Of a stretch of 64,000 nt of DNA, positions 24,268 to 32,289 are shown piece after piece; position 1 is the stretch's first letter, and the number at the start of each line of letters is the position of its first letter. Below the pieces are notes generated by a model. The model was given only the letters and a program-made list of their open reading frames with translations, was not told where the DNA came from and made no database searches. The translations under genes were made by a program, and so were the position numbers. This DNA is from Dongia_B sp964406155 (GTDB lineage Bacteria; Pseudomonadota; Alphaproteobacteria; Dongiales; Dongiaceae): positions 7,341 through 71,340 of the forward strand of contig CAYOQR010000023.1 in NCBI GenBank assembly GCA_964406155.1, given 5' to 3'.

Positions 24268-25176
24268 TCACCGCCCTGAGCGCTTCAACCGCATCAGCGC
24301 CTTGACGGTTTCGCGCAAGCCGCGCGTCAGCACTTTGTCGCGGCGCATCACCAGGCCAAGCTCGCGCTGCAAGCGCGGCGACAGCGGCTTGACCCGCAGC
24401 GCGACGCCACTGATGGTCCGCGCCGCCGCTCCCGCCACCGCCACGCCGGGCAGGACCGAGCAGCCGAGCCCCACGCCGACCATTTCCTTGATCGCCTCGA
24501 CATTGTCCACGGCCATGGCCGGCTTCACCCGCAATCCGCCGTGCCGGAACCAGCCCTCGATCACCCGCCTTGTCTGGCTGTTCGGCCCTTCCAGGAACAG
24601 CGGACGCTTGGCGAGAGCGGCAGGCGTCACCCGCTCCGGTAGACTGGCGGCATCGGCCGCCTCCACCGCCAGCACATCATCCGTCATCAGCGGCGTCACG
24701 GCGAACATCCGTCCCGGCGCCGGCAGGGTGACGAGTGCGAGATCCAATGCATTGGCTTCCAGCGATTTCAGGATATCGGCGGTCGTGCCCGTATTGACCA
24801 TGATCTCCAGCCCCGGGAAACGCTGCCGCAGATCGCGCAGCAAAGGCGGCAGCAGATAGATGCAGGCGGTCGATCCCGTGCCGATCCGCACCCGCCCCAT
24901 CTCGCCGCCGTCCTGCTGCCCCATGGCATCCAGCGCCGCGTCGATCGCCGCCTCGATGCCGCGTGCATGAACCAGCAATTCGGTACCCGCCGCTGTCGCC
25001 GTCGCCCGTCGTCCGACCCGCTCGACCAGGCGCAACCCCAGCCGTTCCTCCAATTGCCGGACCTGCTGGCTGACCGCCGGCTGGGTGAGATTGAGCCGCG
25101 CCGCCGCCGCCGAGAAGCTGCCCAGCTCCACCACCTGCACGAAGGCCCGCAACTGATCCGGATTCAATCCGCGCAT
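24268..25176 (-). CDS. LysR-family transcriptional regulator
   Basis: A ~302-residue LysR regulator. The winged helix-turn-helix is at the N-terminus (LNPDQLRAFVQVVELGSFSA, AAARLNLTQPAVSQQVRQLE), and a ligand-binding domain follows from ~residue 90 (GEMGRVRIGTGSTACIYLLP). The start is put at ATG 25176, which has AAGGA 10 bases upstream; a TTG at 25212 is an alternative that would add 12 residues. It is divergent from the DUF1127 gene, so the shared 178-bp gap probably holds its operator, though no clear T-N11-A palindrome was found. Confidence 0.88.
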   Translation of the reverse strand: MRGLNPDQLRAFVQVVELGSFSAAAARLNLTQPAVSQQVRQLEERLGLRLVERVGRRATATAAGTELLVHARGIEAAIDAALDAMGQQDGGEMGRVRIGTGSTACIYLLPPLLRDLRQRFPGLEIMVNTGTTADILKSLEANALDLALVTLPAPGRMFAVTPLMTDDVLAVEAADAASLPERVTPAALAKRPLFLEGPNSQTRRVIEGWFRHGGLRVKPAMAVDNVEAIKEMVGVGLGCSVLPGVAVAGAAARTISGVALRVKPLSPRLQRELGLVMRRDKVLTRGLRETVKALMRLKRSGR

Positions 25177-25354
25177 CTCAAAGAATTCCTTATGGAAAGA
25201 ATAAGAACTCAAATCTTTCCTGATAGGCCGATCAGGCCCAATCTAATCCCGGCACCATTTGCAACTCAAGGCCTCCGCGATGCTCACTTCCCCAAGGTAC
25301 TCACCTCCCTGGGACGCCCTCAGCCCCATTGGCGGCGGCCATTGGATTACAATC

Positions 25355-25606
25355 ATGTCCAACCGGTCTGCTTTCCTCATCCACCTCCTGCGCGAATGCT
25401 GGCGCGACCTCATCCTGTCGCCGCTTTCCCGGCGCCGCCAGCGCCGGGCCCTGCAGCATCTCGACGATCATCTCCTCCGCGACATCGGCATCACCCGCCG
25501 CGAGGCAAGACTGGAAGCCCAACAGAGCGCGAGCGATCTGACGATCGACGATCAGGCGAAGCCCTATTCCACCTGCCGGCCGACCGAACGCCAGATGCGC
25601 CTTTGA
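25355..25606 (+). CDS. DUF1127 small protein
   Basis: An 83-residue basic protein with the DUF1127 signature RRALQHLDDHLLRDIGITRR near residues 29-48, preceded by a helix (LIHLLRECWRDLILSPLSRR). DUF1127 proteins are small alphaproteobacterial proteins; some have been linked to RNA or phosphate regulation, but the function here is unknown. An upstream in-frame extension to 25259 exists; the ATG at 25355 gives the usual length. Divergent to the LysR gene, which may control it. Confidence 0.78.
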   Translation: MSNRSAFLIHLLRECWRDLILSPLSRRRQRRALQHLDDHLLRDIGITRREARLEAQQSASDLTIDDQAKPYSTCRPTERQMRL

Positions 25607-25650
25607 TCGAGGGTAGTATCCACAGCCCGCCACAGCCGCACTTGGCATTG

Positions 25651-25779
25651 CCCCTTACCCCAACCCTCTCCGCGCAAGCGGGGAAAGGGAGTCGTCGTGC
25701 TTGCCCCGACAAATTCCAGTCGCGGATAACGCAAGTCCCCCTCGCCCCGTGACAACGGGGAGAGGGTTGGGGTGAGGGG
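25651..25779. repeat. Family A repeat, copy 4
   Basis: CCCCTTACCCCAACCCTCTC at the left mirrors GAGAGGGTTGGGGTGAGGGG at the right; inner hairpins CCGCGCAAGCGGGG and CCCCGTGACAACGGGG. No nested element C. Confidence 0.85.
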
Positions 25780-25886
25780 TAGCACCGACGAACCGGACGC
25801 CACCGCGCAGGCGAAACACATCCAACAAGCGGCACCGCCGATAACAAGGCTGTCACGTACAGAGCAAGAGAACGACAATACCTGTC

Positions 25887-27281
25887 ATGCAATTTCAGTC
25901 ATCGGCCCACTTCTCCAAACCGCATTGCATCCCACGGCACAGTTCGGCAACATCGGCGGCATGTCATCCATCCACCATTCCCGTTGAAAGCAGCCGCTTG
26001 GTTCCCCGCCGCACCGTTCTCTGTCTCGGCCTGTCGCAGTTGATCTGCTGGGGGACGATCTACTACATGATCGGCGGCTTCGGCGGGTCGATCGCCGCCG
26101 AGACGGGCTGGGGCCAGAGCCTCGTCTATGGCGGCTTCTCCGCCGCCTTGCTGATGATGGGGTTGAGCTCGCCGCTGATCGGCAAGCTGATCGACCGCCA
26201 TGGTGGCCGGCGGGTGATGGCGGCGGGGTCGCTTTGCGCATCGGCCGGTTGCCTGATGCTCGCGGCGGCGCATGATCTCACCCTCTATTATGCCGCCTGG
26301 CTCGTGCTCGGCCTCGCCATGCGCCTGACCCTCTATGAAGCTGCCTTCGCGACCCTGGCCCGGATCGGCGGCCCGCTCGCCCGTCGGCCGATCTCACAGA
26401 TCACGCTTCTCGGCGGCCTTGCCTCCACCACCTTCTGGCCGATCGGCCATGCCCTCGAAAATGCTTTCGGCTGGCGCGGCGCGCTCTTCGTCTATGCCGG
26501 CCTTGCTCTCCTCACCCTCCCCCTGCATCTCGCGATCCCCGACCGCCGCCACACCAGCGTCCCTCGCGCCCCGGCTCCGACGCCCGCTTCCCCTGCGCCA
26601 TCTCCCGCGCCCGCGTCGCCATCGGTAATACCTGCGACGGCAACGCCACCTGCCACCACACCGCTGGCAGCCACACCGCTGGCAGCCACGCCGCTGGCAG
26701 CCACGCCGCGTGACCGAACCGTTGCCGGCGGCCTCTATGCGGTTATCGCCATGCTGGTCAATTTCCTCAATGCCGGCATGTCGGCGCATATGATCTCGGT
26801 CCTGGCGGGACTGGGCCTCGCGACCGGCCTCGCCGTCTGGATTTCCGCTTTGCGTGGCGTCGGCCAGTCTTCGGCCCGGCTCTGCGAAATGCTGTTCGGC
26901 AACCGCGTGCATCCGTTGGACCTCAATCTCGGTGCCACCGCCTTGCTGCCGGTCTGTTTCCTGGCCGGGTTGTTCAGCGGCCAGCACGCCGTCGCCGCCA
27001 TCGGCTTCGCCTTTCTCTACGGCGCCGGCAACGGCATCGCCACCATCACCCGCGGCACCCTGCCCCTGGTCCTGTTCGATCACACGCGCTACGGCGCCGT
27101 CACCGGCAAGCTCCTGGTGCCAAGCTTCCTGCTCGCCGCCGCCGCGCCCCTGATCTATGCCCTGGTCATCGAACGGGCCGGCGAAGCGACGGCGCTCTAT
27201 CTCTCGCTGCTGCTGGCCGCCGCCACCTTCGGCGCGGCTTTCATCCTGCGCCGCCGCTTCATGCCGAAGCCAGCCGGTTAG
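25887..27281 (+). CDS. MFS transporter with a repeat-expanded central loop
   Basis: Up to 464 residues, about 12 transmembrane helices. The first half contains GLSQLICWGTIYYMIGGFGG, then the loop-2 motif GKLIDRHGGRRVM typical of the major facilitator superfamily. Between helices 6 and 7 lies a Pro/Ala/Thr-rich insertion of about 50 residues encoded by a 15-bp tandem repeat (ATPLAATPLAATPLAATPRD). Helices 7-12 resume at GGLYAVIAMLVNFLNAGMSA. Substrate unknown. The N-terminal ~40 residues look non-conserved; the true start may be an internal TTG near 26000. The stop TAG is also the first base triplet of a family D repeat. Confidence 0.82.
   Translation: MQFQSSAHFSKPHCIPRHSSATSAACHPSTIPVESSRLVPRRTVLCLGLSQLICWGTIYYMIGGFGGSIAAETGWGQSLVYGGFSAALLMMGLSSPLIGKLIDRHGGRRVMAAGSLCASAGCLMLAAAHDLTLYYAAWLVLGLAMRLTLYEAAFATLARIGGPLARRPISQITLLGGLASTTFWPIGHALENAFGWRGALFVYAGLALLTLPLHLAIPDRRHTSVPRAPAPTPASPAPSPAPASPSVIPATATPPATTPLAATPLAATPLAATPRDRTVAGGLYAVIAMLVNFLNAGMSAHMISVLAGLGLATGLAVWISALRGVGQSSARLCEMLFGNRVHPLDLNLGATALLPVCFLAGLFSGQHAVAAIGFAFLYGAGNGIATITRGTLPLVLFDHTRYGAVTGKLLVPSFLLAAAAPLIYALVIERAGEATALYLSLLLAAATFGAAFILRRRFMPKPAG
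26643..26702. repeat. 15-bp tandem repeat in the MFS central loop
   Basis: Three near-perfect copies of ACACCGCTGGCAGCC (26658-26702) follow one degenerate copy. The period is an exact 15 bp, so the frame is preserved and the protein gains the pentapeptide Thr-Pro-Leu-Ala-Ala. Confidence 0.8.
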
Positions 27282-27416
27282 AGCGCGATGCTTTCAGGTT
27301 GAAGCATGCCTGCTTCAACCTGAAAGCTGAATCGCCCTCTATATTATTGAGAAGAGACGGATTCAGCTCACAAGTGAAATCGCTTCAGCGATTCCACTTG
27401 TGAGCATCCGGCTCTA
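27279..27416. repeat. Family D repeat, copy 2, target of the insertion sequence
   Basis: Two strong stems: CTTTCAGGTTGAAGC with its exact complement (15 bp, 6-base loop, 27291-27326), and GCTCACAAGTGAAATCGC with a near-exact complement (18 bp, one mismatch, 4-base loop, ~27367-27406). It starts TAGAGCGCGAT and ends GCTCTAG, where the element at 27418 is inserted. Confidence 0.75.
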
Positions 27417-28180
27417 GGTAGTGGACTCATAAATTCGCATCCAGAGGCGGGTTGAGGCGAGGGAGACGGCAGCGAGGAAGTTTCCTGCGAGCTTGTCGAA
27501 GCGTGTCGCAATCCGCCTGAAATGCTTGAGTTTATTGAAGAAGCGTTCGATCAGGTTTCGTTGACGATAGATCGCTTTGTCGACTGACCGCTGGATTTTA
27601 CGATCCCGTTGAGTGGGGATTTGGGCCTGGCCGCCCCGCAGGTGAATGAGGTCGATCAGATGCTGCCAATCGTAAGCGCGGTCCCCGACGAAGGCTTTGG
27701 CGCTCGGTAAGCCTTCCAGCAAACTTGGCGCCGTTGCCTTGTCCGAGGCCTGACCTGGCGTCAAGAGCAGCTTTACCGGCAAGCCATTCTCATCGACGAT
27801 GGCGTGGATCTTGGTGGTCAGTCCTCCACGAGAACGGCCAATGGCGTTATCCGGGCCCCCTTTTTTCCGCCTGCGGCGTGTTGGTGGGCGCGGATAATCG
27901 AACTGTCAATGAACTGCATCGACTGCGGCGATTGGGCCGCCAATGTCTCGAAGATCCGCAGCCAGACGCCCGCCTTGGCCCAGCGATTGAAGCGGTTATA
28001 GGCCGTCGTGTAGGGACCATAACGCTCCGGCAAATCCCGCCAGGGCGAACCGGTCCGCAAAATGTAGAAGATGCCGTTCAGAACCCGGCGATCATCGCTC
28101 CGGGCTACCCCGCGCGGCTTGTTCGGAAGCAGCGGCGAGATGATCGCCCATTCCTTGTCGGAAAGGTCAAAGCGCGCCAT
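27414..28180 (-). CDS. IS5-family transposase, made by programmed -1 frameshift
   Basis: The first frame (from ATG 28180) runs MARFDLSDKEWAIISPLLPN to FIDSSIIRAHQHAAGGKKGA and then reaches a stop near 27820. At A-AAA-AAG (27860-27866 on this strand) a -1 slip leads into GGPDNAIGRSRGGLTTKIHA, continuing LLLTPGQASDKATAPSLLEG and FVGDRAYDWQHL to NLIERFFNKLKHFRRIATRF. Catalytic DDE residues are the Asp in FIDSS, the Asp in GDRAYD and the Glu in LIERFF. The stop TAG (27414-27416) is not in the element: it is provided by the CTAG target duplication. DDE transposase cutting and pasting its own ends. Confidence 0.87.
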
Positions 28181-28253
28181 CACAACCTCCTACCGTTTAG
28201 GAGGTTGAATCACATCCCTGCTTTGAGGGGAATCCTCTTTATGAGTACAGAAC
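27418..28253 (-). mobile_element. IS5-family (IS427-group-like) insertion sequence, apparently complete
   Basis: The element is ~836 bp. Terminal inverted repeats GTAGTGGACTCATAAA (left) and GTTCTGTACTCATAAA (right, read inward) match at 13 of 16 positions. Both ends are flanked by CTAG (27414-27417 and 28254-28257), the 4-bp target duplication expected for this family. One transposase is encoded in two overlapping frames joined by a -1 slip. All parts needed for transposition look intact. Confidence 0.88.
28184..28206 (-). promoter_or_regulatory. Hairpin covering the transposase ribosome-binding site
   Basis: On the transcript strand, AACCTCCTA pairs with TAGGAGGTT (9 bp, loop AACGG), and the AGGAGG inside the 3' arm is the ribosome site for the ATG at 28180. 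The site is therefore hidden whenever the upstream arm is transcribed. In other insertion sequences this arrangement limits transposase made from outside promoters. Confidence 0.65.
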
Positions 28254-28341
28254 CTAGCCGCCACATTGCGCTTCCGCCGGCCTTGGTCTATCAACCGCTT
28301 CGGCTTATTCGCTAGCGTTTCATTCGACTGAGGATTCCGGC

Positions 28342-28998
28342 ATGCGCCTGATCGTGTTCGACCTGGACGGCACCCTGGTGGACAGCCGGGAGATGATCCT
28401 GGCGATCCACCGGCATATCTTCCCCGAACACGGGCTGAAGGTCCCGGCCGAGGAAGCGATCATGGCCTTGGTCGGCCTCTCCCATCGCCAGGTCTTTGCC
28501 GCCCTGGTCGGCGAGGACGGCCCGATCGACAGCCTGATCGACGCCTATAAGCGTCAGGCCTGGGCCCTCCGCGCGGCGGATGCCCATTCCGAAAACCTCT
28601 TCCCCGGTGCCGCCGATCTGATCGAGACCTTGCGCCGGCGCACCGATTGCCGCCTGGCCATCGCCACCGGCAAGGGCCGTCGCGGCACCGATCGTCTCAT
28701 CGAGATGCACCGCTGGGCCGGCGTCTTCACCAGCATCCATACCAGCGACGACTGCCCCTCGAAGCCGGACCCCACCATGATCCTGCGGGCCAAGACAGCG
28801 GTGACCGCGGCGACCGGCACGGCGCCGGCCGACACGGTGATGATCGGCGATTCCATTTTCGACATGAAGATGGCCTTGGCGGCGGGTGCCCGGCCGATCG
28901 GTGTTGCCTGGGGCCACCAGCCGCCGGCCCAGCTCAGTGCCGCCGGCGCCACCGCCATCGCCGAAGACGTCGCCCATCTCGGCCGGCTGCTGGCCTGA
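28342..28998 (+). CDS. HAD-family phosphatase (phosphoglycolate-phosphatase-like)
   Basis: A 218-residue HAD-IA hydrolase. Motif I DLDGTLVDS is at residues 7-15 with the nucleophile Asp7 and acid Asp9. A helical cap follows (IHRHIFPEHGLKVPAEEAIM), then motif II in RLAIATGKGRR, motif III Lys in DDCPSKPDPTMI, and motif IV VMIGDSIFDMKMA with its two Asp. It would dephosphorylate a small phosphate ester; Gph-like activity is only a guess. It is convergent with the MFS gene that follows. Confidence 0.88.
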   Translation: MRLIVFDLDGTLVDSREMILAIHRHIFPEHGLKVPAEEAIMALVGLSHRQVFAALVGEDGPIDSLIDAYKRQAWALRAADAHSENLFPGAADLIETLRRRTDCRLAIATGKGRRGTDRLIEMHRWAGVFTSIHTSDDCPSKPDPTMILRAKTAVTAATGTAPADTVMIGDSIFDMKMALAAGARPIGVAWGHQPPAQLSAAGATAIAEDVAHLGRLLA

Positions 28999-29025
28999 CG
29001 CCACTCTGAAACGTGGGGTGAGGGT

Positions 29026-30249
29026 TCACTCCTGCGTCAGGTCATTGGCCTCGCGCAGCTTCGGGAACCAGCGGAACCATAGCAGCGAGACGACGATCGT
29101 ACAGATACCGCCGATCACGGTGGCGATCACCGGGCCGAGGCCGGCGGCGACGATCCCCGCCCGGAAGGCGCCGAGCTCGTTGGAAGCGCCGATGATCACC
29201 GCATTGACGGCATTGACCCGGCCGCGCAGATGGTCCGGCGTCCAGAGCTGGATCAGCACTTCGCGGATATAGACGCTGATCATATCGCTGGCCCCCATCA
29301 CCACCAGCGCGGTCACCGATACCGCCAGGGAGGTCGACAGGCCGAAGACGATGGTACCGAGGCCGAACACGACCACGGTCGAGAACATGATCAGGCCGGC
29401 CTTGCGCCGGATCGGCCAGATGCCGAGGGCGATCGCCATGCCCAGTGCCCCCACACCGGTCGCGGCGCGCAACAGGCCGAGCCCGGTCGGCCCCGCTTCC
29501 AGGATGTCGCGGGCAAAGACCGGCAGCAAGGCCGCCGCACTGCCCAGCAGGACCGCGAAAAGATCCAAGGTGGTGGCGCCCAGCACCACCTTCTCCGCGA
29601 AGATGTATCTAAAGCCGCCGATCAGCGCATCGATCACGCGCTGGTCCTGCGCCCGCTTCAGCTCGCGGTGGCGGATGCCGAGCACGGCGATGGCGGCGAC
29701 CGTCACCATCGCCAGGGCGCTGCCATAGGCGAAACCCGGCGAGATACCGTAAAACAATCCGCCCAAGGCCGGACCGGCGATCGAGCTCAACTGGCTGGTG
29801 GAAGTCGAAAAGGCGATGGCCGGTGCGATCTCGTCGCGTGTCACCAGGTTCGGCGCCAGGGAGGAGACGGCCGGATTCATGAAAGCGCGTCCGGCACTTA
29901 ATCCGGCGATCAGCAGCAGGATCGGCCAGACATGCAGCGTGTCGTGACGCGCCACCAGGAAGATCGCCAAGGTGAAGGCGAATTCGACACCGAGGCAGAC
30001 AACCATGATCCGCCGCCGCGAAAAACTGTCGGCGACGCCGCCGGTGACCAGTACCAGCAGGCAGGCCGGGATGAACTGCATCAGCCCGACCAGGCCGAGG
30101 TCGAAGGGATCGCGCGAGATGTCGTAGATCTTCCACGCAACCGCCACGGTCAACACCTGCGCCGCCAGCTCCGCCAGAAAGGAAGCCACGGCGAACAGCC
30201 GGTAATCCCGGTTGCGCAGGACGGTCATCACCGTCGGCTTGGTCGTCAT
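29026..30249 (-). CDS. MFS transporter (EntS/MFS_3-like)
   Basis: A 407-residue permease with 12 predicted helices. The N-terminus RNRDYRLFAVASFLAELAAQ and the loop-2 region GGVADSFSRRRIMVVCL are typical of the MFS_3 group that includes the enterobactin exporter EntS; later features are FMNPAVSSLAPNLVTRDEI and WTPDHLRGRVNAVNAVIIGA. Most are drug or siderophore exporters; the substrate is unknown here, and no siderophore genes are nearby. Convergent with the HAD gene 27 bp away. Confidence 0.88.
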   Translation of the reverse strand: MTTKPTVMTVLRNRDYRLFAVASFLAELAAQVLTVAVAWKIYDISRDPFDLGLVGLMQFIPACLLVLVTGGVADSFSRRRIMVVCLGVEFAFTLAIFLVARHDTLHVWPILLLIAGLSAGRAFMNPAVSSLAPNLVTRDEIAPAIAFSTSTSQLSSIAGPALGGLFYGISPGFAYGSALAMVTVAAIAVLGIRHRELKRAQDQRVIDALIGGFRYIFAEKVVLGATTLDLFAVLLGSAAALLPVFARDILEAGPTGLGLLRAATGVGALGMAIALGIWPIRRKAGLIMFSTVVVFGLGTIVFGLSTSLAVSVTALVVMGASDMISVYIREVLIQLWTPDHLRGRVNAVNAVIIGASNELGAFRAGIVAAGLGPVIATVIGGICTIVVSLLWFRWFPKLREANDLTQE

Positions 30250-30373
30250 GGTGCTGTCACATCCACTGGTGGTCGATCAAAGTTGCGTCAGTTTTTGAGG
30301 AAGGTCTTGATGCACGGTCTGTTCGAGGCTTCTTGAAAAAACTTCGACTGTAATCATCTCGGATGCATATCCG

Positions 30374-30557
30374 CCCCCTCACCCCAACCCTCTCCCGCCC
30401 GTCGGCGCGAGCCGACATTCGTCGGCAGAGGGGAGAGGGGGCGCTGCTGCCCGCAGCGGATGCACATGTTTTTCTAATGTTCATGCGTTTGACTGAGTTG
30501 TTCCGGATACTCGATGAGCTCCCTCTCCCCTCGCGGGAGAGGGTTGGGGTGAGGGGG
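30374..30557. repeat. Family A repeat, copy 5, with nested element C
   Basis: CCCCCTCACCCCAACCCTCT at the left mirrors AGAGGGTTGGGGTGAGGGGG at the right. Nested palindrome GTCGGCGCGAGCCGACATTC plus GTCGGC at 30401-30426 lies in the left hairpin. It occupies most of the gap between the MFS and thioesterase genes. Confidence 0.85.
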
Positions 30558-30663
30558 CAACAAACTCGATGTCACCATCCGGATCGAATGCCTAAACCCG
30601 ACCGCGGCATGTCACGTCAAAAAATGAAATGAAAACGGTCTCGACGATGCCGGATGCCTGCTG

Positions 30664-31146
30664 CTACGACCGGCCGAGCGTGATGCCCTTCCCCGCCTCC
30701 GGCGCCATCGGCAACTGCCGGTGTTCGGCGAGTATCGTTTGCAGGCGTGCCTGCACTGCCGGCCGGAACGACATGATGCGGCGCTGATTGAGATCGAAGC
30801 CGATCGCCTTCACCTCATTGGTGGCGGAAACGAAGCCCTCCGTCGCATGGACCAGGGTATGGAACAGGCGCAGCCGCTTGTTGTCGTATTCCAGCAATTG
30901 CGTCATGACGCGCACGGGGTCGCCCAGCCGTACCTCGCGCAGATAATTGGTATGGTTCTCCAGCACCACCAATTCGCCGCCATCCCGCGCCGCCAGGCCG
31001 CGGCCGTCATTGACATGATCCCAGAAGGCGCCGGTCGCCTCGTCGCAGATCAGCACGTAATAGGCGACGTTCATATGATCGTAGAAATCGATCCACTCTT
31101 TCTTGATTTCCGTCGCGTAGAGAGACAATGGCGCCACATCACCCAT
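30664..31146 (-). CDS. Hotdog-fold acyl-CoA thioesterase
   Basis: A 160-residue thioesterase that would release CoA from an acyl-CoA. The hotdog motif is clear: DFYDHMNVAYYVLICDEATG near the N-terminus with the Asp-His-Met-Asn loop, then ENHTNYLREVRLGDPVRVMT. The pattern resembles thioesterases of betaine/carnitine degradation, but no such genes adjoin, so the substrate is open. The frame opens at 31230; ATG 31146 is preferred because AGGGGA precedes it by 9 bases. Confidence 0.82.
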   Translation of the reverse strand: MGDVAPLSLYATEIKKEWIDFYDHMNVAYYVLICDEATGAFWDHVNDGRGLAARDGGELVVLENHTNYLREVRLGDPVRVMTQLLEYDNKRLRLFHTLVHATEGFVSATNEVKAIGFDLNQRRIMSFRPAVQARLQTILAEHRQLPMAPEAGKGITLGRS

Positions 31147-31323
31147 GATGCGAAATCCCCTCATGACAGTCCGAAGGGTTTGTTGTAGCGGATCGTCAGG
31201 CCGGATGGCAAATCCCAGGGGAAACCGCACCCGGGCTGGCTCCCGACAGGCCAGCTAGGTAGTTGGTATCTGGATCTAAGATGTGCTTGCCGCCGTGGCG
31301 CAAGCGACATCAACCGCGATGCT

Positions 31324-31707
31324 TCAGGGGAAGCAAGCGGTCGCCCTCAGCGGAATGCTCCACCGGGTAACAGCGATATCCAGGACGTAGGTGAGCGTTC
31401 CCGTCACCTGTTGTCCGCAGGCAACTGTTGACACGGCGAAAGTTGGCGTGGTGCCACTCGTACCGTAATACTTGGTTAAAGCATATGCCTGCGTCGCCGC
31501 AGAAGTGGCGCAGGTCGTGCTCATCACGGAACTGCAGCGCGCCGCCGCCTCGGTGGCATAATGCAGGCCGCCCAGCGTATAGATCAACTGACAGCCGTAA
31601 ATGATGCCGAGCAGCAGCATGACGAAGACCGGTGCCACAAAGGCGAATTCAACCGCCGTCGTGCCGCCGTCGCAGGTTGTGAATCGCGGCTTGGTGAAAG
31701 TCGTCAT
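31324..31707 (-). CDS. TadE-family pseudopilin-like protein
   Basis: A 127-residue protein with the TadE signature: a short basic N-terminus, then GGTTAVEFAFVAPVFVMLLL, a Glu-containing membrane helix like that of type IVb pilins. The remainder (HYATEAAARCSSVMSTTCAT) is periplasmic with several Cys. TadE/TadF proteins are minor pseudopilins of Flp pili. It is the third gene of a three-gene set (TadG, TadE-like, TadE) transcribed leftward; the 3-bp gap to the previous gene indicates an operon. Confidence 0.82.
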   Translation of the reverse strand: MTTFTKPRFTTCDGGTTAVEFAFVAPVFVMLLLGIIYGCQLIYTLGGLHYATEAAARCSSVMSTTCATSAATQAYALTKYYGTSGTTPTFAVSTVACGQQVTGTLTYVLDIAVTRWSIPLRATACFP

Positions 31708-31710
31708 CGG

Positions 31711-32289
31711 TCAGTTCAACCTGATCCAGCTAGTCGCCCCGATAGTGCCAGCGAACGTGCTCATGACGCTGAGGCCGGGAAACAAGGGGGCATAGGGCGC
31801 CGTCACTTGCACCTGGATATAATCGCCTGGCAATGCACCCGGATAACCGGTGTCCGTGCAATCCGGCGGCCTGCTTGACAGCGTGCCCTGAGGTTTAAGG
31901 GTGTTTCCCGAGGTCGCGCAGTAATACCCTTCCGTGGGTGGTGAGACGACGAGAGTGACCGCTTTACCCAGCGACGTGCTTTGAATCCCCGACGTGACGG
32001 CCGCAGTCAATCCGGGACAATTCACTGTCGCTGGCTGGCTGCCAGGCGGGCAGGCCTTCCAGGCCCATTGCGCGCCCATCCTGGCGGCATTCTCCACTTC
32101 CATGCGCTGGTATACATAATTGCCGATATCGATGACGGTCAGACAAGTCAAAGACAAAAACAACGCGATCAGCGAGAACTCGACCGCGGCGATCCCGCGT
32201 ATATCGCTGCAAAACTTCCGCATCGCGCTGCCATGCGTGGCCGCGTCTTCCCTCTCCATCACGATCTGCTTCGGGCTTCGCCAAGCCAT
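31711..32289 (-). CDS. TadE-like pseudopilin-like protein
   Basis: A 192-residue protein with DIRGIAAVEFSLIALFLSLT at residues ~29-50, again the Glu-containing pseudopilin helix, followed by a periplasmic domain with at least four Cys (WKACPPGSQPATVNC, GYYCATSG, PPDCTDTGY). ATG 32289 directly follows the stop of the TadG gene. The first 28 residues are longer than usual; the internal Met at residue 23 is an alternative start. Middle gene of the Tad-like trio. Confidence 0.78.
   Translation of the reverse strand: MAWRSPKQIVMEREDAATHGSAMRKFCSDIRGIAAVEFSLIALFLSLTCLTVIDIGNYVYQRMEVENAARMGAQWAWKACPPGSQPATVNCPGLTAAVTSGIQSTSLGKAVTLVVSPPTEGYYCATSGNTLKPQGTLSSRPPDCTDTGYPGALPGDYIQVQVTAPYAPLFPGLSVMSTFAGTIGATSWIRLN

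Noticed and set aside
25259..25354. Upstream extension of the DUF1127 protein
   Set aside because: Would add 32 non-conserved residues; the family's usual length fits the ATG at 25355.
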